From: Pontibacter arcticus | GTDB lineage: Bacteria > Bacteroidota > Bacteroidia > Cytophagales > Hymenobacteraceae | Direction: 5' to 3' | DNA length: 64,000 bases | Assembly (NCBI RefSeq): GCF_003284895.1 | Contig: NZ_QMDV01000003.1 | Span: 188,501 to 252,500, forward strand | In this document: piece by piece, positions 43,628-52,843 of the stretch | Layout: the number at the start of each line of letters is the position of its first letter | How positions within the stretch are numbered: the first letter of the stretch is position 1 | Made by a program: the position numbers and the translations under genes | Notes under the pieces: generated by a model | What the model was told of the DNA's origin: nothing | Databases searched by the model: none | The model's input: only the letters and a program-made list of their open reading frames with translations

Positions 43628-45883
43628 ATGGAATCAATTCTTTACGCAATTCCTGGGTTTGGGCTCGCAGCCCTGATTTATACTTTTATAAGGGCCGGAT
43701 GGGTAACAAAACAACCGTCAGGCAACGAGCGCATGAGCGAGATAGCGCGTTACATAGCAGATGGCGCTATGGCCTTCCTGAAAGCAGAGTATAAAGTGAT
43801 GCTATACTTTGTGCTGATCGCTTCTCTGTTTCTAGCTTACCTCGGCTATACCGGCGATAACTCCCATCCGTTAATCGTGGTTGCTTTTATTATCGGTGCC
43901 TGTTTGTCGGCGCTGGCTGGTTTTATAGGCATGCGCATCGCCACCAAAGCAAATGTGCGTACCGCCGAAGCAGCTAAAACAAGCTTACCTAAAGCACTGA
44001 GTGTCTCTTTTGCCGGTGGCTCTGTAATGGGCATGGGCGTAGCCGGGCTGGCTGTACTTGGCCTGGGTTCGCTGTTTATTGTGTTCTACTACATTTTCGT
44101 GCAGCATACGGGCGGCGATATCAATGGCCACGAAATGGAAGTAGCGCTGGAGGTACTCACCGGTTTCTCGCTGGGCGCTGAAAGTATCGCTTTGTTTGCC
44201 CGTGTGGGTGGCGGTATTTATACCAAAGCAGCCGACGTAGGCGCCGACCTGGTAGGAAAAGTTGAGGCCGGTATTCCGGAAGATGACCCGCGTAACCCTG
44301 CTACCATTGCCGATAACGTAGGCGATAACGTGGGTGACGTGGCCGGTATGGGTGCCGATTTATTTGGGTCTTATGTGGCTACTATACTGGCTACTATGGT
44401 TTTAGGAAGAGAAGTAGTGGTAGAAGATAACTTCGGAGGGCTTTCCCCGATTATACTTCCGATGCTGATCGCCGGCTTAGGTATTGTTTTCTCTTTGATA
44501 GGAATGTTCTTTGTCCGGATCAGTAACGAGAACGGCAACGTACAGGCGGCGCTTAACCGTGGCAACTGGGTTTCAGTTATCTTAACGGCCATCGGTTCAT
44601 ACTTTGCCATCCACTATCTTTTACCTGAAAACCTGCACCTGCGTAACTTCGGTTTCACAGCGAACGGGGTTTTTCTGGCCGTAATTGTAGGGTTGGTTGT
44701 GGGTGCTTTGATGGGCATTATTACCGAATACTACACGGCTATGGGCAAAAAGCCTGTTAATTCTATCATCCAGCAATCTTCTACGGGTCATGCCACCAAC
44801 ATTATTGCCGGTCTGGCGGTGGGCATGCACTCCACTGTTCTTCCGATCATCGTGCTGGCCGCCGGTATTGTGCTTTCTTATGCCGCTGCAGGCTTATATG
44901 GCGTGGCCATTGCTGCAGCCGGTATGATGGCTACAACAGCCATGCAGCTTGCCATTGACGCGTTTGGACCAATTGCCGACAACGCCGGCGGTATTGCCGA
45001 AATGAGCGAGTTACCGAAAGAAGTGCGCGAGCGTACCGATATTCTGGATGCCGTAGGAAACACAACAGCTGCAACCGGAAAAGGCTTTGCCATCGCTTCT
45101 GCGGCCCTTACTTCTTTGGCTCTGTTTGCTGCGTTTGTGGGTATTGCCGGTATCTCAAGTATAGATCTGTACAAAGCGCCTGTACTGGCAGGCTTATTTA
45201 TCGGGGCTATGATTCCGTTCATCTTCTCAGCACTGGCTATTTCGGCAGTAGGCCGGGCGGCCATGGCGATGGTGCATGAAGTACGCCGCCAGTTCCGCGA
45301 AATTCCGGGTATAATGGAGGGTACAGGCAAACCAGAATATGAAAAGTGTGTGGCGATCTCGACAGAAGCCGCTATCCGCGAAATGATGCTGCCGGGCGCC
45401 ATTGCGCTTATCGTACCGATTATCATTGGTTTCGGCTTCAGGAATGTGTTCGAGGATACTTCTTCGGCTGAGATTCTGGGTGGCTTGCTGGCTGGCGTTA
45501 CGGTATCCGGTGTGCTGATGGCGATGTTCCAGTCGAACGCCGGTGGCGCCTGGGATAACGCAAAAAAATCATTTGAAAAAGGGGTGATGATCAACGGCGT
45601 GATGGAGTACAAAGGCTCGGATGCGCACAAAGCGTCTGTAACCGGCGATACCGTAGGCGATCCGTTCAAAGATACCTCCGGCCCAAGTATGAACATCCTC
45701 ATCAAGCTGATGTCGATTGTATCGCTAGTAATTGCGCCGCACATTGCCGTAGAGCAAAGTCCGGCCATTCTGGAAGCACCCCTCGATCTGGAAAGAATTA
45801 ATAAGATAGAGCAGCAAGCTACTCCGTTGGGACATAATACAAGTGCCAATACAGTAACCATCAGTGGTGTAGCTGCAAAATAA
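43628..45883 (+). CDS. hppA: K+-dependent membrane pyrophosphatase (Na+-pumping type inferred)
   Basis: A 751-residue protein with about 16 hydrophobic segments. The pyrophosphate-binding block D-V-G-A-D-L-V-G-K-V-E-A-G-I-P-E-D-D-P-R-N-P is intact, followed by N-V-G-D-N-V-G-D-V-A-G-M. The residue set in G-N-T-T-A-A-T-G-K-G has Ala where K+-independent pumps have Lys, which marks the K+-dependent class. In that class most Bacteroidota members pump Na+, some also H+. It energises the inner membrane using pyrophosphate. It is a single-gene unit. Ion specificity beyond K+ dependence is inference. Confidence 0.93.
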   Translation: MESILYAIPGFGLAALIYTFIRAGWVTKQPSGNERMSEIARYIADGAMAFLKAEYKVMLYFVLIASLFLAYLGYTGDNSHPLIVVAFIIGACLSALAGFIGMRIATKANVRTAEAAKTSLPKALSVSFAGGSVMGMGVAGLAVLGLGSLFIVFYYIFVQHTGGDINGHEMEVALEVLTGFSLGAESIALFARVGGGIYTKAADVGADLVGKVEAGIPEDDPRNPATIADNVGDNVGDVAGMGADLFGSYVATILATMVLGREVVVEDNFGGLSPIILPMLIAGLGIVFSLIGMFFVRISNENGNVQAALNRGNWVSVILTAIGSYFAIHYLLPENLHLRNFGFTANGVFLAVIVGLVVGALMGIITEYYTAMGKKPVNSIIQQSSTGHATNIIAGLAVGMHSTVLPIIVLAAGIVLSYAAAGLYGVAIAAAGMMATTAMQLAIDAFGPIADNAGGIAEMSELPKEVRERTDILDAVGNTTAATGKGFAIASAALTSLALFAAFVGIAGISSIDLYKAPVLAGLFIGAMIPFIFSALAISAVGRAAMAMVHEVRRQFREIPGIMEGTGKPEYEKCVAISTEAAIREMMLPGAIALIVPIIIGFGFRNVFEDTSSAEILGGLLAGVTVSGVLMAMFQSNAGGAWDNAKKSFEKGVMINGVMEYKGSDAHKASVTGDTVGDPFKDTSGPSMNILIKLMSIVSLVIAPHIAVEQSPAILEAPLDLERINKIEQQATPLGHNTSANTVTISGVAAK

Positions 45884-45895
45884 ACCTTGTAGCAA

Positions 45896-45980
45896 AAGTA
45901 TAAACCATACTTTCAAAGTATAAGCAGGCCCGGTTTTATACTTTATAAGTACCTGTTTATACTGCTGAAGTGAAAGTATA
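45896..45980. repeat. Cluster of five alternating AAGTATA/TATACTT words
   Basis: Copies at 45896, 45906 (CATACTT variant), 45916, 45937 and 45974, in alternating orientation, lie just after the hppA stop. AAGTATA at 45896 can pair with the copy at 45906, and AAGTATA at 45916 with TATACTT at 45937. TTGTAGCAA and TTGCTACAA bracket the cluster. Confidence 0.7.
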
Positions 45981-46016
45981 AATAGGCTTCTTGCTACAAT
46001 TTAAGGTACATTACCA

Positions 46017-46048
46017 GACATAAGCCCGGCTCCGGTTGGGCTTATGTC
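46017..46048. terminator. Hairpin upstream of hpt
   Basis: GACATAAGCCC (46017-46027) pairs perfectly with GGGCTTATGTC (46038-46048). It could end hppA transcription or act in the 5' leader of hpt. Confidence 0.55.
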
Positions 46049-46090
46049 TATTTATACCTACCTTTGCCAGACAAAAAAAGAAATCAGCAC

Positions 46091-46633
46091 ATGGAGCCGC
46101 GTACCATCCGCCTGCACGATTGCGAGTTCAGCACGTACATCTTTGAAGAAGAAATCATTGCCCGTATTACCATGCTGGCCGAAAAAATCGACACAGATTA
46201 TCAGCACAAAAAACCTCTTTTCCTGGCCGTACTGAACGGTTCTTTCATGTTCGCTGCCGACCTGCTGAAGCGGGTTTCTGTGCCTTGCGAAATCGCTTTT
46301 ATCCGCCTTTCGTCTTACCAGGACATGAACAGCACCGGAAAAGTAAAAGAAGTGTTGGGTTTAACCGAGAACATAGAAGATCGCCATATCGTAATTCTGG
46401 AAGATATCGTAGATACCGGGCACACCGTGCACGGCCTTTTACAGAAACTAGCAGAGCAAAAACCGGCTTCTGTAGAGGTTGCAACCTTGCTGATGAAGCC
46501 CGAATGCCTGCAACACGAGCTTGCCGTGAAGTATGTGGCCCGAACTATTCCCAATGATTTTGTTGTTGGCTATGGCCTGGACTATAACGGACTTGGCCGC
46601 AACCTGCGCGATATCTATAAGATCGTATCGTAA
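46091..46633 (+). CDS. hpt: Hypoxanthine phosphoribosyltransferase
   Basis: About 180 residues from the ATG at 46091 (M-E-P-R-T-I-R-L); the frame extends to a TTG at 46064 that is unlikely to be used. The PRPP-binding signature I-L-E-D-I-V-D-T-G-H-T is intact, preceded by the F-L-A-V-L-N-G-S-F-M-F motif of the active-site loop. The C-terminal V-G-Y-G-L-D-Y-N-G-L-G-R is typical of HPRT. It salvages hypoxanthine and guanine to IMP and GMP. adk follows about 125 bases downstream. Confidence 0.93.
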   Translation: MEPRTIRLHDCEFSTYIFEEEIIARITMLAEKIDTDYQHKKPLFLAVLNGSFMFAADLLKRVSVPCEIAFIRLSSYQDMNSTGKVKEVLGLTENIEDRHIVILEDIVDTGHTVHGLLQKLAEQKPASVEVATLLMKPECLQHELAVKYVARTIPNDFVVGYGLDYNGLGRNLRDIYKIVS

Positions 46634-46758
46634 CTCTACAAGTATAGCAGCGTTCATACTCCTTTATATTCCTGAAGGCAAAGGACTGCCTGCAACAGAA
46701 AATTAAAAAAACCATCGAATTTATACTTACATTTGCCTCTTATTTTTAAACAGAAGCT

Positions 46759-47355
46759 ATGCTCAACATCGTTTTGTTTGGCCCTCCGGGCGCCGGAAAA
46801 GGCACCCAGAGTCAGAAACTGATAGATAAATATAACCTGATTCACCTTTCTACCGGTGATTTGCTCCGTTCAGAGATCGCGGCAGGCACTAGTTTGGGCC
46901 TGGAAGCAAAACAGCTGATGGACAAAGGCCTGTTGGTGCCGGATGAAGTAGTGATTGGCATGATCGATAACAAACTGAAAGAGCACCGCGAGGCTGCCGG
47001 GTTTATTTTTGATGGCTTTCCGCGCACAGTGCCACAGGCACAAGGCCTGGACAAACTGCTGCTCGAAAACAATACGGAAATATCGTGCATGATCGCTCTA
47101 AAGGTAGATGATGAGGAGCTAACCAAGCGCCTGTTGATCCGTGGCCAGACTTCAGGCCGTCCGGATGATCAGAACGAAGAATTAATAAGAAGACGTGTGC
47201 AGGAGTATAACTCCAAAACCACGCCTGTGGCAGACTATTATGCCGGACAAGGTAAATTTTGTTCGGTGCAGGGTATCGGCGATATCGAAGAAATATTCGC
47301 TAGCCTTTGCCGTGAAATAGATGCCCTGAAAGAAAGAGACGAAAAGAAAAATTAG
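46759..47355 (+). CDS. adk: Adenylate kinase
   Basis: A 198-residue enzyme. The P-loop is G-P-P-G-A-G-K-G-T, the AMP-binding segment is L-S-T-G-D-L-L-R, and D-G-F-P-R-T follows. The LID is of the short form ([10 protein letters not shown]), without the zinc-binding Cys cluster. It equilibrates ATP, ADP and AMP. It lies between hpt and obg, with obg starting 20 bases after its stop, so they are probably co-transcribed. Confidence 0.95.
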   Translation: MLNIVLFGPPGAGKGTQSQKLIDKYNLIHLSTGDLLRSEIAAGTSLGLEAKQLMDKGLLVPDEVVIGMIDNKLKEHREAAGFIFDGFPRTVPQAQGLDKLLLENNTEISCMIALKVDDEELTKRLLIRGQTSGRPDDQNEELIRRRVQEYNSKTTPVADYYAGQGKFCSVQGIGDIEEIFASLCREIDALKERDEKKN

Positions 47356-47375
47356 CATACTTACGCTTACACAAT

Positions 47376-48368
47376 TTGGCATCAAGCAACTTTATAGATT
47401 ACGTTAAAATCTGCTCACGCTCCGGACACGGAGGCGCAGGTTCCGCACACTTGCACCGCGATAAACTAACGGCCAAAGGTGGGCCGGATGGTGGCGACGG
47501 CGGCCGTGGCGGGCACGTAATACTACGTGGCAACTCACAACTCTGGACCCTGCTTCACCTGCAGTTCCGCAAGCATATTATGGCTGAAAACGGGTTAGGT
47601 GGCGGCCCAAGTCATTCGTTTGGTGCACAAGGCAAAGATATTATACTGGAAGTACCACTTGGCACAGTAGCCCGTAACGCTGAAACACGCGATATAAAGT
47701 GCGAAATTACAGAGCACGGCCAGGAAATCATACTTACTCCCGGTGGTAGAGGTGGTTTGGGTAACGCGCACTTTAAATCGCCAACCAACCAGACACCACG
47801 CCACGCACAACCCGGCGAGGAAGGTATAGAAGAGTGGGTTATCCTGGAACTGAAACTGCTGGCCGATGTAGGTCTGGTAGGTTTCCCGAATGCAGGTAAA
47901 TCCACTTTATTATCGGTAGTATCTGCGGCAAAACCAAAAATTGCCAACTATGCCTTTACCACCCTCGAGCCTAACCTGGGTGTAGTAGCTTACCGCGACT
48001 TCAGATCTTTTGTGATGGCTGATATTCCGGGGATTATAGAAGGCGCTTCGGAAGGTAAAGGTTTAGGAATACGGTTTTTACGCCACATCGAGCGGAACTC
48101 CATGCTGCTGTTTATGGTTTCATGTGATAGTCCGGACATCGCCAAAGAGTATGATATCTTGCTAAACGAGCTTCAGAAGTATAACCCGGAGCTGTTAGAT
48201 AAAAAACGCATACTTGCCATTACCAAAAGCGATATGCTGGATGATGAACTGGAAGAGGAGATGCGACAGACCTTGCCGGACGGCTTGCCAACTGTTTTCA
48301 TTTCCAGTATTTCGCAGAAGAACATCGCCAAACTGAAAGACATGATCTGGGAAGAGCTTAACAGCTAA
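47376..48368 (+). CDS. obgE: Obg-type ribosome-assembly GTPase
   Basis: A 330-residue protein. The N-terminal Obg domain is glycine-rich ([11 protein letters not shown]) and the G domain begins with G-F-P-N-A-G-K-S-T, followed by D-I-P-G-I-I-E-G-A and T-K-S-D. It binds the large ribosomal subunit and supports ribosome maturation and stress responses. The start codon is TTG at 47376; the protein then begins [11 protein letters not shown], the normal Obg start, and no ATG is available nearby. It is downstream of adk with a 20-base gap and followed by a terminator. Confidence 0.95.
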   Translation: MASSNFIDYVKICSRSGHGGAGSAHLHRDKLTAKGGPDGGDGGRGGHVILRGNSQLWTLLHLQFRKHIMAENGLGGGPSHSFGAQGKDIILEVPLGTVARNAETRDIKCEITEHGQEIILTPGGRGGLGNAHFKSPTNQTPRHAQPGEEGIEEWVILELKLLADVGLVGFPNAGKSTLLSVVSAAKPKIANYAFTTLEPNLGVVAYRDFRSFVMADIPGIIEGASEGKGLGIRFLRHIERNSMLLFMVSCDSPDIAKEYDILLNELQKYNPELLDKKRILAITKSDMLDDELEEEMRQTLPDGLPTVFISSISQKNIAKLKDMIWEELNS

Positions 48369-48394
48369 ATCCTGATTTTATACTTTACAAACGG

Positions 48395-48425
48395 ATCGGT
48401 AGAAGCTGCAAAGCTATCTACCGAT
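48395..48425 (+). terminator. Terminator of the adk-obg unit
   Basis: ATCGGTAGA (48395-48403) pairs with TCTACCGAT (48417-48425), extended internally by AGCT/AGCT, and is followed by a run of T residues. Confidence 0.9.
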
Positions 48426-48537
48426 TTTTTTATAGTGCCGAAAGCCTGCAATAAATGCCAGATTGACATAACAGGCTCTTTGGCAGATTAATTGACAAGA
48501 GACAGTATACACATCAACCTATTTTTTTTAAGGCATT

Positions 48538-49101
48538 ATGTCAGAAAAAGAGATGAAGAACGATCAGGAAAACGAAGAATTGCAGGATAATACGACAGAT
48601 ACGGAAGTAAACGAGCAGGAGCAGCAGGAAGAAGTAAAAGCAGCAGAAAATACTGATACTGCTGTGGCTGCAGAGCTGGCCGAGATGAAAGATAAATACC
48701 TGCGCTTAATGGCTGAGTTTGAGAACTTCAGACGCAGGACTGCCAAAGAGCGCATCGACCTTTCCAAAACAGCCACGCAAGATGTGATGACGGAATTGTT
48801 GCCTGTTCTGGATGATATGGAACGCGCAAGCCACTCTTTCGAAACTACAAAAGATACGGATGCGATGTTGCAGGGCCTGGAGCTTGTTTTCCATAAGCTG
48901 AAGCACGTAACGCAGCAAAAAGGCTTGCAGGCTATGCAGATACAGGCTGGGCACGACTTTGATACCGAAATGCACGAAGCAATTACACAAATACCAGCGC
49001 CAAGCGACGACCTGAAGGGGAAAATCGTGGATGTGGTAGAGAAAGGATATACTTTGAACGATAAAGTTATTCGTTTCGCAAAAGTTATAATAGGAGCTTA
49101 A
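48538..49101 (+). CDS. grpE: Nucleotide exchange factor GrpE
   Basis: A 187-residue protein. The N-terminal third is acidic and rich in Glu and Gln, with a long coiled coil. The conserved block R-L-M-A-E-F-E-N-F-R-R-R-T is followed by the C-terminal beta domain ending G-Y-T-L-N-D-K-V-I-R-F-A-K-V. It promotes ADP release from DnaK. dnaJ starts three bases after its stop, forming a co-chaperone operon. DnaK is not in the window. Confidence 0.95.
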   Translation: MSEKEMKNDQENEELQDNTTDTEVNEQEQQEEVKAAENTDTAVAAELAEMKDKYLRLMAEFENFRRRTAKERIDLSKTATQDVMTELLPVLDDMERASHSFETTKDTDAMLQGLELVFHKLKHVTQQKGLQAMQIQAGHDFDTEMHEAITQIPAPSDDLKGKIVDVVEKGYTLNDKVIRFAKVIIGA

Positions 49102-49104
49102 AAG

Positions 49105-50250
49105 ATGGCTAAGAGAGATTATTACGAGATTTTAGATATAAGCAAGGGGGCCAGCCAGGAAGAGATAAAGAAGGCTTACCGTAAGATCGCGATCAAATAC
49201 CATCCCGATAAAAACCCGGACGACCCAACTGCCGAAGATAAGTTTAAAGAAGCAGCTGAAGCGTACGAAATACTAAGCGACCAGCAGAAACGCCAGCGCT
49301 ACGACCAGTTCGGCCACCAGGGCATGAACGGTGGATTTGGCGGCGGAGGCGGCGGCATGAACATGGAAGATATTTTCTCCCAGTTCGGCGACGTTTTCGG
49401 TGGAGGTGGTTTTGAAGGCTTCTTTGGTGGACGCCAGGGAGGTGGAGGCCGCCGAGCGCGCAAAGGAAGCAACCTGCGCATTAAACTTAAACTCAGCCTG
49501 GAAGAAGTAGCCAATGGCGTTGAGAAAAAAATAAAAGTAAAACGTTACGTAGCGTGTAGTACCTGCGGCGGCAACGGCGCTAAAAACGGTACGGATATGC
49601 AGACGTGCGGCTCTTGCCAAGGATCAGGTCAGGTTCGCAAAGTAGTAAATACGATGCTGGGCCAGATGGTATCATCGGCAACGTGCCCAACCTGTAACGG
49701 CGAAGGCCGCATTGTAACCAAAAGTTGCGATGCCTGCCATGGCAGCGGCCGTGAATTGCAGGAAGAGGTGATCACGATTAACGTACCGGGCGGCGTAATG
49801 GACGGTATGCAACTGTCTATGTCGGGCAAAGGCAACGTGCCGGAACGTGGCGGCGTACCAGGCGACCTTCTGATTCAGATTGAGGAAGAAGAACACCCAA
49901 CGCTGAAGCGCGAAGGCAACAACATTATCTTCGATCAGTACATCAGCTTTGTAGATGCAGCCATTGGTGCCGATATCGAGGTGCCTACTATCACAGGCAA
50001 GGTTAAAATCAACATAAAACCAGGTACACAGAGTGGCGAAATTTTCAGGTTGCGCGGCAAAGGTATTAAAGATATCAACGGTTATGGCAAAGGCGACCAG
50101 CTGATCCATATCAATGTATGGACGCCGAAATCGCTGAACAGTGAGGAACGTGCCGTGCTGGAAAGCCTCCGCGATTCGGATAACTTTATGCCGCACCCGG
50201 GTAAAAATGACAAAGGCTTCTTCGAGAAAGTAAAAGATTATTTTCAGTAA
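49105..50250 (+). CDS. dnaJ: Chaperone DnaJ
   Basis: A 381-residue class I Hsp40. The J domain has Y-H-P-D-K-N-P (with the essential HPD), followed by a Gly/Phe-rich stretch of about 45 residues. Four zinc-binding repeats are all intact: [24 protein letters not shown] and C-D-A-C-H-G-S-G. The C-terminal domain binds substrate. It delivers unfolded clients to DnaK and stimulates its ATPase. It is downstream of grpE. A hairpin follows at 50269. Confidence 0.96.
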   Translation: MAKRDYYEILDISKGASQEEIKKAYRKIAIKYHPDKNPDDPTAEDKFKEAAEAYEILSDQQKRQRYDQFGHQGMNGGFGGGGGGMNMEDIFSQFGDVFGGGGFEGFFGGRQGGGGRRARKGSNLRIKLKLSLEEVANGVEKKIKVKRYVACSTCGGNGAKNGTDMQTCGSCQGSGQVRKVVNTMLGQMVSSATCPTCNGEGRIVTKSCDACHGSGRELQEEVITINVPGGVMDGMQLSMSGKGNVPERGGVPGDLLIQIEEEEHPTLKREGNNIIFDQYISFVDAAIGADIEVPTITGKVKINIKPGTQSGEIFRLRGKGIKDINGYGKGDQLIHINVWTPKSLNSEERAVLESLRDSDNFMPHPGKNDKGFFEKVKDYFQ

Positions 50251-50268
50251 GAAAAAAGTATAAATAAG

Positions 50269-50310
50269 AACAGAAGCGGGTATTTTCGAAAGAGGATGCC
50301 CGCTTCTGTT
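50269..50310 (+). terminator. Hairpin after dnaJ
   Basis: AACAGAAGCGGG (50269-50280) pairs with CCCGCTTCTGTT (50299-50310) around an 18-base loop. Confidence 0.7.
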
Positions 50311-50480
50311 ATATACACTAAAGTATAAAGTACCAGCGTCGGTTTATATAGCGAAAGTATAGCAAGCTTCGTCGGGAGAATTGTTATTTCTGTCTGATAA
50401 AAAATAGCTAAAGTATAATATACATTGTTTTGTATGGGCGAAGCATGTATTTTTAAGAAAGTTTAAACTGAAAAATAGCT

Positions 50481-51392
50481 TTGAGCATTCTTAAAATTGA
50501 CAGCGTAACCAAGCGATACGCTAACCATACTGCCCTGAGTGATGTAAGTTTTGATATTCCGGCCGGTTGCATTTTTGGCCTGCTTGGCCCGAACGGTGCC
50601 GGTAAAACATCACTTATCCGAATCATCACCCAAATAACCGGTGCCGACAGCGGCGAAGTTCATTTTAAAGGAGAGCGCCTGCGCCCAGACCACATACGCC
50701 AGATGGGGTATTTGCCGGAGGAGCGTGGCCTTTACAAAAAAATGAAGGTAGGGGAGCAGCTTTTATACCTGGCGCAGCTAAAGGGGCTAAGCAAAACGGA
50801 AGCAACTGCCCGCATTAAAGCCTGGGTAGACCGTTTTGAGATGCGCGACTGGCTGAACAAAAACATCGAAGACCTATCGAAGGGGATGCAACAGAAAGTG
50901 CAGTTTGTGGCTACCGTGCTGCACGAGCCCTCGCTCATTATCCTGGATGAGCCTTTCTCCGGCTTCGACCCGATCAATGCAAATTTAATTAAAGACGAAA
51001 TTCTGGCTCTGCGCGATCGAGGCGCTACGATTATTTTCTCGACGCACCGCATGGAATCTGTGGAGGAGCTTTGCGATAACATTGCCCTGATTAACCGCTC
51101 ACGCAAAGTGCTGGATGGTCCTGTAAAAGAGATCCGCGATACTTACCGCACCGACACCTTCCAGATTATAGGAAACGGACAGCTACTCATACTATCCCCG
51201 GACTTTGAGGTACTGGAGCAACACGACAATCATGGTGTTTTCCGGGCAAATGTAAAACTGCTAAATGGCAGTACGCCAAACGACCTGTTACGCTACCTGA
51301 TCGAGCGGGTAGAGGTGCACTCTTTTGTAGAGCTGGTGCCAAGTATAAATGATATTTTCATCAGAAAAGTAAAAGAAACACACCATGGATAA
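50481..51392 (+). CDS. ABC transporter ATPase, NatA-like
   Basis: A 303-residue ABC ATPase. Walker A is G-P-N-G-A-G-K-T-S, the signature is L-S-K-G-M-Q-Q-K, and Walker B is L-I-I-L-D-E-P-F-S-G-F-D-P, with the switch His in F-S-T-H-R-M. The C-terminal 80 residues form the extra domain common in NatA-type exporters. Translation starts at TTG 50481, giving M-S-I-L-K-I-D-S; an in-frame stop lies four codons upstream. Its end overlaps the permease gene by eight bases. Function as a Na+ or drug exporter is inferred. Confidence 0.9.
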   Translation: MSILKIDSVTKRYANHTALSDVSFDIPAGCIFGLLGPNGAGKTSLIRIITQITGADSGEVHFKGERLRPDHIRQMGYLPEERGLYKKMKVGEQLLYLAQLKGLSKTEATARIKAWVDRFEMRDWLNKNIEDLSKGMQQKVQFVATVLHEPSLIILDEPFSGFDPINANLIKDEILALRDRGATIIFSTHRMESVEELCDNIALINRSRKVLDGPVKEIRDTYRTDTFQIIGNGQLLILSPDFEVLEQHDNHGVFRANVKLLNGSTPNDLLRYLIERVEVHSFVELVPSINDIFIRKVKETHHG

Positions 51393-52752
51393 GATTTGGC
51401 TGATAATACAACGCGAGTATATTACACGTGTCCGGAAGAAGAGCTTTTTGATCATGACCTTCCTGACGCCGTTGCTGCTGGCTGCTTTCATGATAATTCC
51501 GGCATGGCTGGCTACTTTCTCGGATAGCGACGATACCATTATGGTGCTGGATGAAAGCGGTTTGTTTGCAGATAAACTGATCAGCAAAGATGAGTTGAAA
51601 TTTGTAACGCTGGGCGGCTCGCTGGAGCAGGCAAAACTGGCTTACAAAGAAACCGACAACACTGCTTTACTGCACATCCCGAAGCTCAGCATCGAAAACC
51701 CGGAAGGCATTAAGGTATACGCCAAGAAAAATACCAGCATCCAGACCAAATTAAAACTGGAAAACATGCTGGAAAAAGAAGTGGAGAACCAGCGTTTTGT
51801 AGCATCTGGCATCGACCGCGAACTACTCTCCAAAATGAAAGCGAATATCAGCATCACGGCTGTTAACCTAAGCGACGAAGGCGAAAAAGACAACAATGCC
51901 TTCGTTACTTCCGGGGCTGGTATTGTAGCGGCGGTTATTATTTACTTCTTCATTTTTATGTATGGCGTGCAGATCATGCGCGGCGTGATCGAAGAAAAAA
52001 CCAACCGTATTGTAGAGATCATGATCTCGTCTGTAAAGCCTTTCCAGTTGATGATGGGCAAGATTATAGGCATTGCCGGTGTAGGTTTAACGCAGTTTTT
52101 GCTGTGGCTTATACTTTCTTCTATCGTGGTAACAGGCGTTCAGGCCGCTTTTGGCATTAAACCGGCACCAACGCCAATCGAGCAAATGGCTGCAGGACGC
52201 GAGGCTGCCACCGGCGAAACTCAGGAAGTACAAACAACCGAAGGCGAAGTAGCGGCAGCAGATGCCACCACCGATAACGAGGCAAATGCCGTGATGGGCT
52301 CTGCTTTTAAAGCTATCGGTAACTTAAATATCCCGTTGATCATCGGCTGTTTCCTGTTTTACTTTCTGGGAGGCTACCTGTTATACGGCTCCCTTTTCGG
52401 GGCAATCGGCGCTGCCGTAGATAACGAAACCGATACGCAGCAGTTCATGTTCCCGATCACGATTCCGCTTATCATCTCTTTTATCATGTCGTACACGGTG
52501 GTTATCCAAAACCCGGATGGGCCTGTGGCTTTCTGGATGTCGATGATTCCGTTTACCTCGCCTATTATTATGATGGTGCGTGTTCCGTTTGGCGTACCTG
52601 CCTGGGAGCTTGCCCTATCTATGGGCTTGCTTATACTTGGCTTCATTATCAGCACCTGGATTGCCGGCCGCATTTACCGCGTAGGTATTCTGATGTATGG
52701 CAAAAAAGTTAACTACAAAGAGTTATCAAAGTGGCTGTTTTACAGAGTATAA
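51385..52752 (+). CDS. ABC transporter permease, NatB-like
   Basis: A 455-residue ABC-2-type permease. The first membrane helix is followed by a long extracytoplasmic domain (about residues 45-165), then five or six further helices. The loop after residue 260 is acidic and low-complexity (E-T-Q-E-V-Q-T-T-E-G-E). This layout matches NatB and related exporters. It overlaps the ATPase gene by eight bases, a clear sign of coupling. The exported substrate is unknown. Confidence 0.85.
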   Translation: MDKIWLIIQREYITRVRKKSFLIMTFLTPLLLAAFMIIPAWLATFSDSDDTIMVLDESGLFADKLISKDELKFVTLGGSLEQAKLAYKETDNTALLHIPKLSIENPEGIKVYAKKNTSIQTKLKLENMLEKEVENQRFVASGIDRELLSKMKANISITAVNLSDEGEKDNNAFVTSGAGIVAAVIIYFFIFMYGVQIMRGVIEEKTNRIVEIMISSVKPFQLMMGKIIGIAGVGLTQFLLWLILSSIVVTGVQAAFGIKPAPTPIEQMAAGREAATGETQEVQTTEGEVAAADATTDNEANAVMGSAFKAIGNLNIPLIIGCFLFYFLGGYLLYGSLFGAIGAAVDNETDTQQFMFPITIPLIISFIMSYTVVIQNPDGPVAFWMSMIPFTSPIIMMVRVPFGVPAWELALSMGLLILGFIISTWIAGRIYRVGILMYGKKVNYKELSKWLFYRV

Positions 52753-52773
52753 AATAAAACTATTTGTACGTTT

Positions 52774-52807
52774 AAAAAGTAGCTGATCTGAAGGGTCGCT
52801 ACTTTTT
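52774..52807 (+). terminator. Terminator of the NatAB-like operon
   Basis: AAAAAGTAGC (52774-52783) pairs with GCTACTTTTT (52798-52807), followed by T residues. Confidence 0.8.
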
Positions 52808-52843
52808 TGCTTTAATATGCTTACACTTTCTTGCCCTGAGATT

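Noticed and set aside
44878-45861. 327-residue frame on the minus strand inside the pyrophosphatase gene
   Set aside because: It is antisense to a perfectly conserved hppA, lacks any recognisable family and is Ile/Ser/Pro-rich as expected of a shadow frame.
46017-46048. Purine riboswitch before hpt
   Set aside because: It is a single 11-base hairpin; the three-way junction and conserved loops of a purine riboswitch are missing.
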